Numbered from the stretch's first letter, positions 37,586 to 45,539 are shown. The stretch is DNA of 64,000 nucleotides from Planctomycetaceae bacterium (GCA_011525785.1 WYBT01000019.1:62001-126000), one strand, 5' to 3'. A program made the numbers and translations. Notes: generated by a model from the sequence alone, not told the origin.

Positions 37586-37700
37586 TTGGTCTGGGGGATT
37601 CAGCGGCGGTCGGTACCGGGGCCGCGCGCCCTGCGGGGGTGTGGACTCGGATTCTGGGACCGAGTTCCCGGCGGGTAGGGGTTCAGGTCCTAGCGCCGGA

Positions 37701-37743
37701 TAGCCGACACCCACGGCGTTGACTGTGTAGCCGATGTCGGCTA
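37701..37743. promoter_or_regulatory. Candidate XRE operator (repeated TAGCCGA inverted repeats)
   Basis: TAGCCGA-TG-TCGGCTA (37728-37743) is a perfect 7-2-7 inverted repeat. A third half-site, TAGCCGACA, lies at 37701-37709 and forms a 9-bp inverted repeat with TGTCGGCTA at 37735-37743. The cluster ends 56 bp before the start of the XRE-ImmA gene, where autorepressors of this class normally bind. Confidence 0.55.
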
Positions 37744-37799
37744 GATTCAACCCAGAATCCTCAGTTTCCGCCTGCCCTTCGGCGGCGGAGCAGGTGCCC

Positions 37800-39062
37800 A
37801 TGACTCAGACCCCTCAAGACCTCGGCAAGCGCCTCCAGGAGGCACGGGAGACCGCCGGGATGACCCAGGCGGTCGTCTCCGAGCACCTGGGTATCCCGCG
37901 CTCGGCGGTCGCAGAGTTCGAGGCCGGGCGACGGAACGTCACTGGCCTGGAGCTGGACCGGCTCGCCCGGTTCTATGGGCGGTCGGCAGCCGAGTTGCTC
38001 GAACCCATCCCGATGGCACCCGACCCGGTCTCCACGCTGCTTCGCGCGTCTCAGGAGATCGCGAGGGACCACGCCCTAGAGCAAAGGGTGCGCGGCTACT
38101 GGCGGCTCTGCGACGAGGTCGATCGACTCGAACGCGAACTCGGAATGCCGCGCAGGCAGTCGGCGCTGTTCGCCTATGCGATCGCCGCTCCGAACACGAA
38201 GTGGGAGGCGATCAAGCAGGGCCAAGATGTGGCTGCTCTCGAACGCAACCGCCTCGACCTCGGCGCTTCGCCGGTGTGGGAACTACCGGAGATTCTCCAA
38301 GCGCAGGGTGTTCGTGTCACCGAGGAGGCGCTGCCGGACGGCGTCTCGGGCGCGTTCCTCTACGGGAAGGATCTCGGCCCGCTGATCATCGTGAACGAGA
38401 ACGAGCACCGAGTGCGTCGGCTCTTCTCGTACGCGCACGAGTTCGCGCACGCGCTCCTCGACCGAGCCCGCAACGCAACCGTCAGCCGTCGATCGGACAA
38501 GGACGACTTGATGGAGGTGCGAGCCAACGCCTTCGCTGCACACTTCTTGATGCCGGAAGCTGGAGTCTTCGCGTTCCTCGCGACCCTCGGCAAGGGCGAG
38601 ACTGGGCGACAGCTCCAGGTCGTGCCGGACTCCGCGAGCACCGGCAGCGCGGACGCCGTCTTCGCCTCGAAACGGTTGACCCCATCGAGCCAAGCGGTGC
38701 AGATCCACGACATCGTGCTGCTCGCACACGTGTTCGGCGTGAGCTACTCCGCCGCCTTGTTCCACCTGCTCAACCTGAAAGTGCTGACCCGCGACCAGTT
38801 CGAGGCGCTCCAGGTTCAAGACGATCACGCCCGTCGGCTGGCGCGGGCGTTGCGGGGCGATGCGCTCGACGAGGACTTCCACTGGAAGCTCTCCTCGCAG
38901 GTCCTCTCACTCGGACTCGAAGCGTACCGCCGCGAAGTCATCTCGCGCCGCAAGCTCGTCGAGCTGGCGAAGGAAGCCGGGATCGCGGAGTCCACCGTCG
39001 ATCAAGTCCTCACCGATGCCGGGCTCGACGACAATCCGGCTCCCGCGCAGGTGGCGGAGTGA
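37800..39062 (+). CDS. XRE-family regulator fused to ImmA/IrrE metallopeptidase
   Basis: The 420-residue protein has an N-terminal helix-turn-helix (LGKRLQEARETAGMTQAVVSEHL...RSAVAEFEAGRRNVTGLELD) and an ImmA/IrrE (DUF955) zinc peptidase domain. The HEFAH motif lies at about residues 213-217, with the distal glutamate in MEVRANAFAAHFLMP. Such fusions serve as repressors cleaved on damage or as antitoxins. Here the next gene, 6 bp downstream, encodes a PIN-domain protein, and XRE-ImmA/PIN pairs are a known toxin-antitoxin layout. ATG 37800 was chosen over upstream codons that pass through the operator-like repeats. Confidence 0.88.
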   Translation: MTQTPQDLGKRLQEARETAGMTQAVVSEHLGIPRSAVAEFEAGRRNVTGLELDRLARFYGRSAAELLEPIPMAPDPVSTLLRASQEIARDHALEQRVRGYWRLCDEVDRLERELGMPRRQSALFAYAIAAPNTKWEAIKQGQDVAALERNRLDLGASPVWELPEILQAQGVRVTEEALPDGVSGAFLYGKDLGPLIIVNENEHRVRRLFSYAHEFAHALLDRARNATVSRRSDKDDLMEVRANAFAAHFLMPEAGVFAFLATLGKGETGRQLQVVPDSASTGSADAVFASKRLTPSSQAVQIHDIVLLAHVFGVSYSAALFHLLNLKVLTRDQFEALQVQDDHARRLARALRGDALDEDFHWKLSSQVLSLGLEAYRREVISRRKLVELAKEAGIAESTVDQVLTDAGLDDNPAPAQVAE

Positions 39063-39068
39063 TCGAAG

Positions 39069-39608
39069 TTGGAAGAGGGCGCCGATCCCCGCGCACGAGT
39101 GGTCTGCGACACGTGCATTCTCGTGAACTTCGCGCGCATCGCGCGGCTCGACCTCCTCGTCGAGCATCCTGACTACCGCTTCGTCGTCCCAGATCAGGTG
39201 CTCGATGAGCTGACCGATCCTGGACAACGTGTCTACGTGGACGCGGCGATCGCGAACGGAGGTCTCCCGCTCGTCGTGTCGTCTGACCTCGCGGAGATCG
39301 CGAAGGCCGTCGAGCTGCGTCGGCACATGGACCGAGGCGAGGCCGTCGCGTTCGCGGTCGCTGAACACCGAGGTTGGCTCATCGCGACAGATGAAGGGCG
39401 GCGGACGCGACGCATGATCGTCGAGCAGCTCGGCGCGACGCGACTCCTGACGACACCGGCGATCATCCTCCGGTGCATCCGCGCTGGAATGCTCACGGTC
39501 GAGGATGCGGACGTGATCAAGGCGGAGCTGGAGCGGCATCGCTTCCGCATGGCGTTCAAGTCGTTCGCCAATCTCGACGGCGGCGCTCGTGGTGGGGCAG
39601 AATCATGA
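39069..39608 (+). CDS. PIN-domain protein (probable toxin)
   Basis: The 179-residue protein has the PIN nuclease pattern: VVCDTCILVNFAR (first Asp), VPDQVLDELTDPG (Glu), MDRGEAVAFAVAEHRGWLIATDEGRR (Glu and two Asp). These four acidic positions form the Mg2+ site of PIN ribonucleases. The reading frame can start with TTG at 39069 or GTG at 39099; the short distance to the upstream stop favours coupling in either case. Partner of the XRE-ImmA protein by context, probably an RNA-cleaving toxin. Confidence 0.78.
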   Translation: MEEGADPRARVVCDTCILVNFARIARLDLLVEHPDYRFVVPDQVLDELTDPGQRVYVDAAIANGGLPLVVSSDLAEIAKAVELRRHMDRGEAVAFAVAEHRGWLIATDEGRRTRRMIVEQLGATRLLTTPAIILRCIRAGMLTVEDADVIKAELERHRFRMAFKSFANLDGGARGGAES

Positions 39609-39724
39609 GCTGCAACCGGGACCGATCGGAAGGCCGAGGTCCATCTAGGAAGAGCGGACCTTCCGGCCCTGGAGCGTGCCGGGTCGTCCGCGCTACGCGT
39701 GATGCCAAGTAGGGAGAACGCTCG

Positions 39725-40261
39725 ATGCTCACATACACGTACGTGGACAACTCCAACGTCTTCATCGAGGGCCAGCGGATCTCGGCCGTGAAGCTCGGGC
39801 TTGCCCGCAACCTCTGGGAGGCAACGCAGAACCGGATCGTGGACCACCAGTGGCAGCTCGACTACGGCAAGCTGCACCAGTTCGTATGCGGCGACCGCTC
39901 CGAGATTGGCGGTGCGAAGCTCTGGGGGTCGCCGCCGCCGGGCGACTCATTCTGGAGAATGGTGGAGGCCAAGGGCTTCAAGGTGACCAAGTACGAGAAG
40001 AGCGTCAGCGGAACCGAGAAGAAGGTAGATGTCGCGATCGCTCACCAGATGACGAAGGACGCCTACACGCTGATCAACCGCAAGGACAGCGAGATCACCC
40101 TCGTGTCGGGCGACAAGGACTTCGTTCCTGTCGTAGAGGATCTGACCAAGGAGGGGTTCCACGTTGTCGTTGCGTTCTGGGGCCACGCTGCGCGCGAGCT
40201 TCGCGATGCCGCGTCGAGCTTCTTCGACCTCGACCCTTGGCACTCTCATCTGACTCGGTGA
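39725..40261 (+). CDS. NYN-domain (PIN-like) nuclease protein
   Basis: This 178-residue protein is a NYN-domain member. YVDNSNVFIEGQ carries the first conserved Asp and Asn, KKVDVAIAHQMTKDAY has the second acidic pair, and ITLVSGDKDFVPVVEDL has the third motif (SGDKDF). NYN proteins are thought to cleave RNA. A good ribosome binding site (AGGGAG, 39711-39716) precedes the ATG. It is the last gene of the island, ending just before the right-end repeat. A defence role is inferred from location. Confidence 0.85.
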   Translation: MLTYTYVDNSNVFIEGQRISAVKLGLARNLWEATQNRIVDHQWQLDYGKLHQFVCGDRSEIGGAKLWGSPPPGDSFWRMVEAKGFKVTKYEKSVSGTEKKVDVAIAHQMTKDAYTLINRKDSEITLVSGDKDFVPVVEDLTKEGFHVVVAFWGHAARELRDAASSFFDLDPWHSHLTR

Positions 40262-40274
40262 TCACGGGCGAGTA

Positions 40275-40291
40275 GCGCGTACGGTACGCGC
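40275..40291. terminator. Perfect 8-1-8 inverted repeat after the NYN gene
   Basis: GCGCGTAC and GTACGCGC are separated by one base, 13 bp after the NYN stop. A terminator is possible, although there is no U-tract. A comparable inverted repeat occupies the matching place at 45241-45267. Confidence 0.4.
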
Positions 40292-40298
40292 AACTCGC

Positions 40299-40479
40299 GC
40301 GTGTACACGCCTGCGGCGCTCAGCGAGCGCGTTCGACACCAATCGACGCAAGTCCTTGCGAACGCCGCGATTTCGAGTATTTTCCCGGCGTCGCCGGTAG
40401 AAACGCCGCCACCCGCGCCGACCCCTGGATCGAGTTCCTAAACCGCAGGCCGGCAGTTCGACTCTGCCCGGGCGTACCA
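40299..40479 (+). repeat. Island right end: 181-bp terminal repeat, copy A, with attR-like tRNA fragment
   Basis: The 181 bases align without gaps to 45270-45450 with about 15 mismatches by hand count (about 92% identity). The last 45 bases (40435-40479) are identical to the tRNA-Arg 3' end including CCA. The 136 bases before that are not present at the tRNA itself, so they belong to the element rather than to the target. A 12-bp palindrome GCGTGTACACGC opens the repeat. Confidence 0.85.
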
Positions 40480-40827
40480 CCGCGCTTCGATGCGCTGGGT
40501 CGTGTGCGACTCGCGCAGGAAGCGGGTCGCGGGACAGGGATTGTGTCTGAGCTGGGCGGCGCGCTGTTGCGCAGGGCAGTGGTCGGCAGGTTGCGTGAGC
40601 CGTTGCGCGGCGTTGGGCCCGAGATCGTGTCGCGCGTGACTTGTGGCGCGTGTGTGGCTCGCACGTGGGTGCGGGGCTGGGCAGCTCTGGCGAGGCTGCG
40701 GCTGCTGGCGAGCAAGTGCGACGCTGCGGGCGGGTGACGCTGCCCAGTTGCAGCGCGGTGTGGCGGAGCGCAGAGGCGTGCGCGGCGGCGGGGGCCCGGA
40801 GGTTCGCCGCCGCGGCGTGTTTCCGCG
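40480..40827. other. Intergenic region, no gene recognised
   Basis: The 348 bp between the island's right end and the thioredoxin lipoprotein gene hold several open frames, none with codon use or motifs supporting a gene. Composition is GC-rich and similar to the backbone. Confidence 0.5.
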
Positions 40828-42228
40828 TCAGTTCTTGCCGCCAGTTTCGACAGGCTTCGGCGCGTCGGTCGTCGGAGCCGCCTTCGGCAGGCCGAGCAAT
40901 TCGCGCAGGTCGGATTCGAAGATCTTGTCTTGTCCGGGTCCGTATCCGATGTGGACCTTTTGGATCACGCCGTCCTTGCCGATCATCACCGTGTGGGGGA
41001 TGCCGCCGACGCCGAAGGGCTTGGCGAACTTCTGGTTCACGATCGCGCAGGGGAACTCGAGCTTCTTCTTGGCGAGGAACGCCGCTACGCCGGACTTCGA
41101 CTCTTCGAGGTCGCAAGCGACGAAGACGACGCCCTGATCTGCGTAGCTCTTCGCGATAGCTGAGATCTTCGGCAAGCCCTTGACGCACGGTGCACACCAC
41201 GTGGCCCAGAAGTCGAGCACGACGACTTTGCCCTTCAGGTCCGCGAGCTTCTGGGTGGCGCCGTCGAGCAAAGTCCATTGCACGTCAGGCGCGGGCTTGC
41301 CGACCGTCGGGTGCGGCTTTTCGTCGCGGCGCTCCGGAGCGGGCGCGTCTTCGAGGGCCACGGCGCCCATGACTTCGCCTTCCTCGCCCATCTGCTCTTC
41401 CATCTCCGCTGCATAGCGCTCTTGCTCCTCCATGACGCCCACGCCGAGGTCGTCGACTCGCCGGCTTTTCTCTGCCGCGACGAGCGCAAACGCATCCTTC
41501 GGCGCCTCGCGCGAGAAGCTCTCCACCTCCAGCCAGATGTCCCCGGCGAAGAACTCGAGCGACATGGACTCCTCGTCGATGTACCCCAGTTTCGGGCGAT
41601 ACCGCAGCAGCCAGGGTTCGTTGCCTTTCTGCACCCACAGCTCGCAGGCGAGCTGCTCGTCGCGCACGGCGAGGTGCAGCGCCGGCTTGCCGTTGATCGT
41701 CTCCTCGCCGATCAGGACCACATCCTTGGCGTCGAGCAGGCTCGGAACCGTTCCGCTCGCGCCGAAGAGGCCGCGCAACGTGGTGATCGACACGAAGTGA
41801 ATCTCCGGGCCGTCGCGCAACCAGTCCTGCAGGCTCTTCGGCGCCGGCTCGAGAGCATGCACGGTCTGGAACCAGTCGCGGAGCATCTGCTTTCCGTCGC
41901 TGATGAGGAGGCCGCTGTCGCCGCACTCGATGCGGAACTGGTTCGGAGCTGCCGTCGAGATGGCGAATGAGAAGTCCGGCCGCTCTTCGCCCTCGAGGTT
42001 CAGGTTGGCGCGGGCCTGCAGATGAAGGCTCGGCAGCGTGTGCAGGAAGCGGAGCGCGCGCGCGAGTTCGTCGGCAGCTTGCGCCTTGGGCTGGATCGAC
42101 GCCGTCGCGGGTGCGGGCGCAGGTGCAGGTGCAGGCGCGGGCGCAGGTGCGGGCGCCGCGTCCTGGTTGGAGGAGCACGCCGCGGCAGCGACGAGGAAGA
42201 ACGAGGTGAGGACGAGTGTGGATTTCAT
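40828..42228 (-). CDS. Lipoprotein with DUF2092-like domain and TlpA-type thioredoxin domain
   Basis: The 466-residue protein has a lipoprotein signal (MKSTLVLTSFFLVAAAAC) and an Ala-Pro repeat linker. A beta-rich domain (about 60-250) similar to DUF2092/LolA-like proteins follows. A TlpA/redoxin domain comes next, with VVVLDFWATWCAPCVKGLPK (WCAPC near residue 343), the cis-proline segment GVGGIPHTVMIGKDG and a Lys/Pro/Thr tail. It should act outside the cytoplasm as a thiol-disulphide reductase. The start at ATG 42228 gives the lipobox VAAAAC; an in-frame ATG nine codons upstream also exists. Confidence 0.85.
   Translation of the reverse strand: MKSTLVLTSFFLVAAAACSSNQDAAPAPAPAPAPAPAPAPATASIQPKAQAADELARALRFLHTLPSLHLQARANLNLEGEERPDFSFAISTAAPNQFRIECGDSGLLISDGKQMLRDWFQTVHALEPAPKSLQDWLRDGPEIHFVSITTLRGLFGASGTVPSLLDAKDVVLIGEETINGKPALHLAVRDEQLACELWVQKGNEPWLLRYRPKLGYIDEESMSLEFFAGDIWLEVESFSREAPKDAFALVAAEKSRRVDDLGVGVMEEQERYAAEMEEQMGEEGEVMGAVALEDAPAPERRDEKPHPTVGKPAPDVQWTLLDGATQKLADLKGKVVVLDFWATWCAPCVKGLPKISAIAKSYADQGVVFVACDLEESKSGVAAFLAKKKLEFPCAIVNQKFAKPFGVGGIPHTVMIGKDGVIQKVHIGYGPGQDKIFESDLRELLGLPKAAPTTDAPKPVETGGKN
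42107..42156. repeat. Ala-Pro coding microsatellite
   Basis: A hexamer-like tract built from GCGGGT/GCAGGT/GCGGGC units encodes (on the minus strand) about eight Ala-Pro pairs just after the lipidated cysteine. Such a linker is prone to length change. Confidence 0.7.
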
Positions 42229-42872
42229 GGTGACTAGCACCCTACGCGTGTCCATCGCTTCCGTTCAGCGTCGCTCGTCGCCGAAGTCGTCAGCGGAAAC
42301 AGGCGTGAAACAACTGCGTGGAGCGCGGGGGCTTGCCGTGTTCTGCGTGGCGTCTCGTCGAGCATTTGGGACGACGGTCAGTGTCGGGCGCGGGTGCGCT
42401 GGCGCTGTTCCGGCTCGTCGCCCCAGCGTCTTGCTCGCGGACCTCGTCGAACCATCACGCTGCCCCTGGCGGCGTCGCTCCGGTGCGGCGACCTACTCCG
42501 TTCGGCTGGAGTCCTCACCCCTTGCGAGGAGCGCCGATTCCCGCGACGGTTCGACCAAGTGCGAAAGCAGGGAACGAGCGCTGCGCACACTGGCGAAGCG
42601 CGTCTGCGCGTGAGCTCCGATCGTCGGCGCCCCACACGCAAGTCGGCGCGAGTGCTCCGCCAGCGTGATCCTCGCTGCCGCGTCGCCAGCGGACTCGCCG
42701 TCGAGCAGGACCACCACAGTTCCCAATCTGCAGCACGATCGGTTCGCACGTCGTTCTGATCTGGGCTGGCGGTAGCTGACTGGCTCGTTCGACGGAGTCG
42801 GCGACGCCGGCGGTGCGGTATCCGCGCGCGCACTTGGAAGTCTGTGCCGCGCGCTCGGAGCGAACGGCCGGA
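42229..42872. other. Intergenic region, no gene recognised
   Basis: About 640 bp between the thioredoxin lipoprotein start and the end of the histidine kinase gene. Open frames are present on both strands but show no motif, signal peptide or consistent codon bias. It should contain the lipoprotein promoter; no clear -10/-35 pair was seen. Confidence 0.45.
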
Positions 42873-44417
42873 TCAGGTGTCGAGCGCCAGGACGAAGTGC
42901 GAACAGCAGCCGCCTCCGGGGCGGTCGGCGAGTTCGAGGCCACTGCCGTGCGCGTGGAGGATGCGGCGCGCGACCTGCAGGCCCAGGCCGGCGGCGTCGG
43001 CGCGACGCGCATCACTGGCGGATGGATCGGCGAGCAGGCCCGGGCCGTCGTCGAGCACCTCGACGCGCACGCCGTTCGCCGTCGAGGTCGCGCGCACTTC
43101 GACGTGGTTGTGCGCGTGCTCGATGGCGTTGCGCACGAGGTTTTCCAGCACACGCAGCAGGCGCCGACCATCGCCCGTGACCGCAGGCAGTCCCGCAGCC
43201 GGCGTCGTTCGCAGCGAGAGGCCGGACTTCGCGGCGAGCGGCGCCAACTCCTCGCCGACGCGTGTGACCAGCTCCGCGACGAGCACCGGCTCGAGCTCGA
43301 GTTGGTTGGGCAAGTCCAGGCGCGCCGCGTCGAGCAGGTCGCGCGCCAGCAGAGCGACGCGATCGGCGTCCGCCAGCGCCACATCGATCGCCGAGCGCAG
43401 CTCGCTCGCTTCGTCGCGAGCGGGCTCGGCTGCACACCGCGCGAGCAGGCGATCGGCGGTCGGCAACGCGCCTTCGAGGCGCGCCACCAGCGCGGTCAGC
43501 GGTGTCCGCAGGTCGTGCGAAACTTGCGCGATCCACTCGCGTCGCGCCTGATCGCGCGCGCCGAGTTCCTCCAGCAGCGATCGCACGCGCTCGCGTGACT
43601 CGACCAGCGCCAGCGCCAGCGCCGCGATCTCGTCCGAGCCGCGTGCAGCGTTCCCGAACGTTGCGGTGCTGTCCAGGTCGGCGCTTGCGACAGCGGCAAC
43701 CCGCGCCAGGCGTCGTGTGACCAACCATGAGAAGAGCCACGCGACGATGGCGACGAGGCCAAGGCGCAGCAACCACATGGCAACCAAACCGGCGATGCGC
43801 ATCCGCTCGACGCGGGCGTCCATCTCCTCTTGGCTGATCACGGCTGCCTCGCTGATCAGCTCGCCAGAGTCTGCGTGCCCTGACTCGTCAGAGCCATCGG
43901 CGGCGCCGAACAGGTATGCGTCGTGCGGCGGTCCCGGGATGCACAACCAACCAACCAGAGCGCTGTCACGCCGCAGCGGAGACCAGCTCAGAGACGTCCA
44001 GCCGGGCCGGTCGGTCGGAACTGGCGCCCCGAGCTGCACTTGCAGGCTCGGGCTTGCGGTATGCACGCGCAGGTCTTGGTCGCAGACTAGGAACGCGGCA
44101 AGGAAGCCCCCACGCCAAGCCGTGATAGCCGAATGCAACGCCGCTAGATCCGTGGCGCTCTGGGTCGGCTCACTTGCCAGCAGCGCCGCCGCTAGCTCGT
44201 CGACCGCGCCTCTGAGCGCCAGCGACTCGTCTGCGTGCTTCTCACGGTCGGTCGCGACGAGGATGAGTGGGCTGCCCTGTCGGATCAGCCAGCGATCCAT
44301 CAGTTCGAAGACGTGCGGCGCGACGAAGTCGAATCCGAGCAGCAGCAACGCCACCAGCGCCGCCAATCGGAACGTCAGGCGTCGATACCAAGGCAGTCGC
44401 ATCGCGGCTGCGCTCAC
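42873..44417 (-). CDS. Membrane sensor histidine kinase
   Basis: This 514-residue kinase has an N-terminal transmembrane helix (RLAALVALLLLGFDFVA), a periplasmic sensor part of about 170 residues, a second helix (LRLGLVAIVAWLFSWLV), a HAMP-like linker and a DHp domain with QVSHDLRTPLTALV (phospho-His near residue 301). The catalytic domain has NLVRNAIEHAHNH (N box) and VLDDGPGLL (G1). The GTG start at 44417 overlaps the response regulator stop by 4 bp (GTGA), typical translational coupling; ATG 44402 is an alternative. It phosphorylates the OmpR-type regulator. The signal sensed is unknown. Confidence 0.88.
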   Translation of the reverse strand: MSAAAMRLPWYRRLTFRLAALVALLLLGFDFVAPHVFELMDRWLIRQGSPLILVATDREKHADESLALRGAVDELAAALLASEPTQSATDLAALHSAITAWRGGFLAAFLVCDQDLRVHTASPSLQVQLGAPVPTDRPGWTSLSWSPLRRDSALVGWLCIPGPPHDAYLFGAADGSDESGHADSGELISEAAVISQEEMDARVERMRIAGLVAMWLLRLGLVAIVAWLFSWLVTRRLARVAAVASADLDSTATFGNAARGSDEIAALALALVESRERVRSLLEELGARDQARREWIAQVSHDLRTPLTALVARLEGALPTADRLLARCAAEPARDEASELRSAIDVALADADRVALLARDLLDAARLDLPNQLELEPVLVAELVTRVGEELAPLAAKSGLSLRTTPAAGLPAVTGDGRRLLRVLENLVRNAIEHAHNHVEVRATSTANGVRVEVLDDGPGLLADPSASDARRADAAGLGLQVARRILHAHGSGLELADRPGGGCCSHFVLALDT

Positions 44418-45094
44418 GGCGCCTCCACCATGCGATAGCCCACGCCGAATTCGGTCAGGAGGAAGCGCGGACAGCTCGGATCCTCTTCGATTTGCTGCCG
44501 CAGTCGTCGGACGTGCACGTCGACGGTGCGTGTGTCCGCTTCGGATTCGTCGCGCCACACACGTTGGCGCAGTTGCTCTCTCGACCACGGACGGCCGGGA
44601 TTCTGCAGAAGGAACAGCAGCAGTTCGAACTCGCGCCGCCGCAGTGTCAGTGCGCGTGTTCCGTGGCCGGCGGTGCGTCGTTTGCGATCGGCCCACAGCG
44701 GTCCGAGAGAGACCACGTCGTCGACCGACTGCCGGCCGGCGCGCCGCAGCAGCCCGCGCACGCGCGCAACCAGTTCGGCTCGGTGGAACGGCTTGACGAC
44801 GTAGTCGTCGGCCCCCGCTTCGAGACCTCGCACGCGTTCACGAGGATCGTCGCGCGCGGTGAGGATCAGCACCGGCAAGCCGGGGGCCTTCTTGCGAATT
44901 GTCGCGCACAGTTCGATGCCGTCGCCATCCGGCAGGCCGCGGTCGAGCACGACGAGGTCGATCTCACTGTCGATGGACGCAACCGCGCAGGCCAAGTCGA
45001 CGGCGACCTTCACCTCCAGCCCATCGGCCGCAAGCGCGGCCATCACCTCAACGCGGATACGGCGATCGTCTTCGACGAGCAGAACAGTGACCAT
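44414..45094 (-). CDS. OmpR/PhoB-family response regulator
   Basis: The 226-residue protein has a receiver domain with LLVEDDRRI (acidic pocket), the phospho-acceptor Asp51 in VVLDRGLPDGDG, the Thr in LILTARDD and Lys in YVVKPFHRAEL. A winged-helix DNA-binding domain follows (LTLRRREFELLLFLLQN, then VDVHVRRLRQQIEED and the final GVGYRM). ATG 45094 was chosen because the frame upstream runs into the 181-bp repeat region. It is the first gene of a two-gene unit with the histidine kinase. Confidence 0.92.
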   Translation of the reverse strand: MVTVLLVEDDRRIRVEVMAALAADGLEVKVAVDLACAVASIDSEIDLVVLDRGLPDGDGIELCATIRKKAPGLPVLILTARDDPRERVRGLEAGADDYVVKPFHRAELVARVRGLLRRAGRQSVDDVVSLGPLWADRKRRTAGHGTRALTLRRREFELLLFLLQNPGRPWSREQLRQRVWRDESEADTRTVDVHVRRLRQQIEEDPSCPRFLLTEFGVGYRMVEAP

Positions 45095-45240
45095 CGTGCA
45101 ACCATCGAACTGTAGCTGATGGTTCGCGGGAGGGCTCATCCCCAGCGGATTGCAGTGACTGCGCGGCTGCGACGGCCCACTCGAGCCCTGAGACACTATC
45201 CGTACCAAGCGCCCCGCCCGCGCGCGCAACGTCGGCGCCC

Positions 45241-45267
45241 GAGTCGCGCGCACCATACGCGCGACTC
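45241..45267. other. Perfect 10-7-10 inverted repeat at the edge of repeat copy B
   Basis: GAGTCGCGCG and CGCGCGACTC are separated by 7 bp. It sits 2 bp before the 181-bp repeat, like the inverted repeat at 40275 beside copy A, although the two stems differ in sequence. It may be a recombinase or regulator site, or a terminator of the element. Confidence 0.45.
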
Positions 45268-45269
45268 AG

Positions 45270-45450
45270 GCGTGTACACACCTGCGGCGCTCAGCGAGCG
45301 CGTTCGACACTGATCGACGCAACTCCTTGCGAACGCCGCGATCTCGGGTGTCTTCCCGACGCGGCCGGTAGAAACGCCGTCACCCGCGCCGACCCCTGGA
45401 TCGAGCTCCCAAACCGCAGGTCGGCAGTTCGACTCTGCCCGGGCGTACCA
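45270..45450 (+). repeat. 181-bp terminal repeat, copy B, with diverged tRNA-Arg fragment
   Basis: It aligns without gaps to 40299-40479 (about 15 mismatches). The final 45 bases correspond to the tRNA-Arg 3' end with three mismatches and keep the CCA. The tRNA 5' half is missing, so it is not a working tRNA gene. Confidence 0.85.
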
Positions 45451-45539
45451 GCTCGCAGGGCGAGCTGGATCGGGGTCGCCAGCCAAGGCGCGTTGCTTGT
45501 GCACGCCGTCAGCAAAGGGCGTGCTGGCACAATGCGGCG

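Larger units (their letters stand above)
25358..40479. mobile_element. 15.1-kb defence island integrated in tRNA-Arg(CCU)
   Basis: The segment is bounded by perfect 45-bp direct repeats of the tRNA 3' end. Its content is almost only defence or conflict genes: a helicase-DUF4391-Mod-DarTG-Res operon, a Pycsar pair, XRE-ImmA/PIN, and NYN. Base composition is below the backbone in places (35 of 60 GC at 36361-36420, 34 of 60 at 36541-36600), which supports transfer. No recombinase, relaxase or replication gene is recognisable, so it is either a mobilisable element moved in trans or an immobilised remnant. Confidence 0.85.
40480..45450. mobile_element. Possible second, older element bounded by tRNA-Arg-end repeats
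   Basis: The 5.0-kb segment lies between copy A and copy B of the 181-bp terminal repeat. This layout is expected when two related elements integrate one after another at the same tRNA, with the newer one next to the tRNA gene. Copy B has three changes in the 45-bp tRNA part, which fits an older event. The cargo (thioredoxin lipoprotein, two-component system) looks like ordinary high-GC genes and no recombinase is seen, so a duplication of the end sequence by other means cannot be excluded. Confidence 0.5.

Noticed and set aside
40320..40715. Open frame containing PGQSRTAGLRF-like sequence on the minus strand (also at 45291-46028)
   Set aside because: This peptide is the translation of a tRNA 3' end, a frequent false gene. 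The two copies share it because the DNA repeat is shared.
42530..42760. Possible rnpA-like gene in the 42.2-42.9 kb gap
   Set aside because: A short RF...FDQVRKQG stretch looks like the RnpA start, but the conserved RNR motif and the rest of the protein are missing and the codon use is not coding-like.
45406..45450. Additional tRNA-Arg genes at 40435 and 45406
   Set aside because: Only the 3' half from the anticodon loop is present; no D arm or 5' acceptor strand, so they are att-like fragments.
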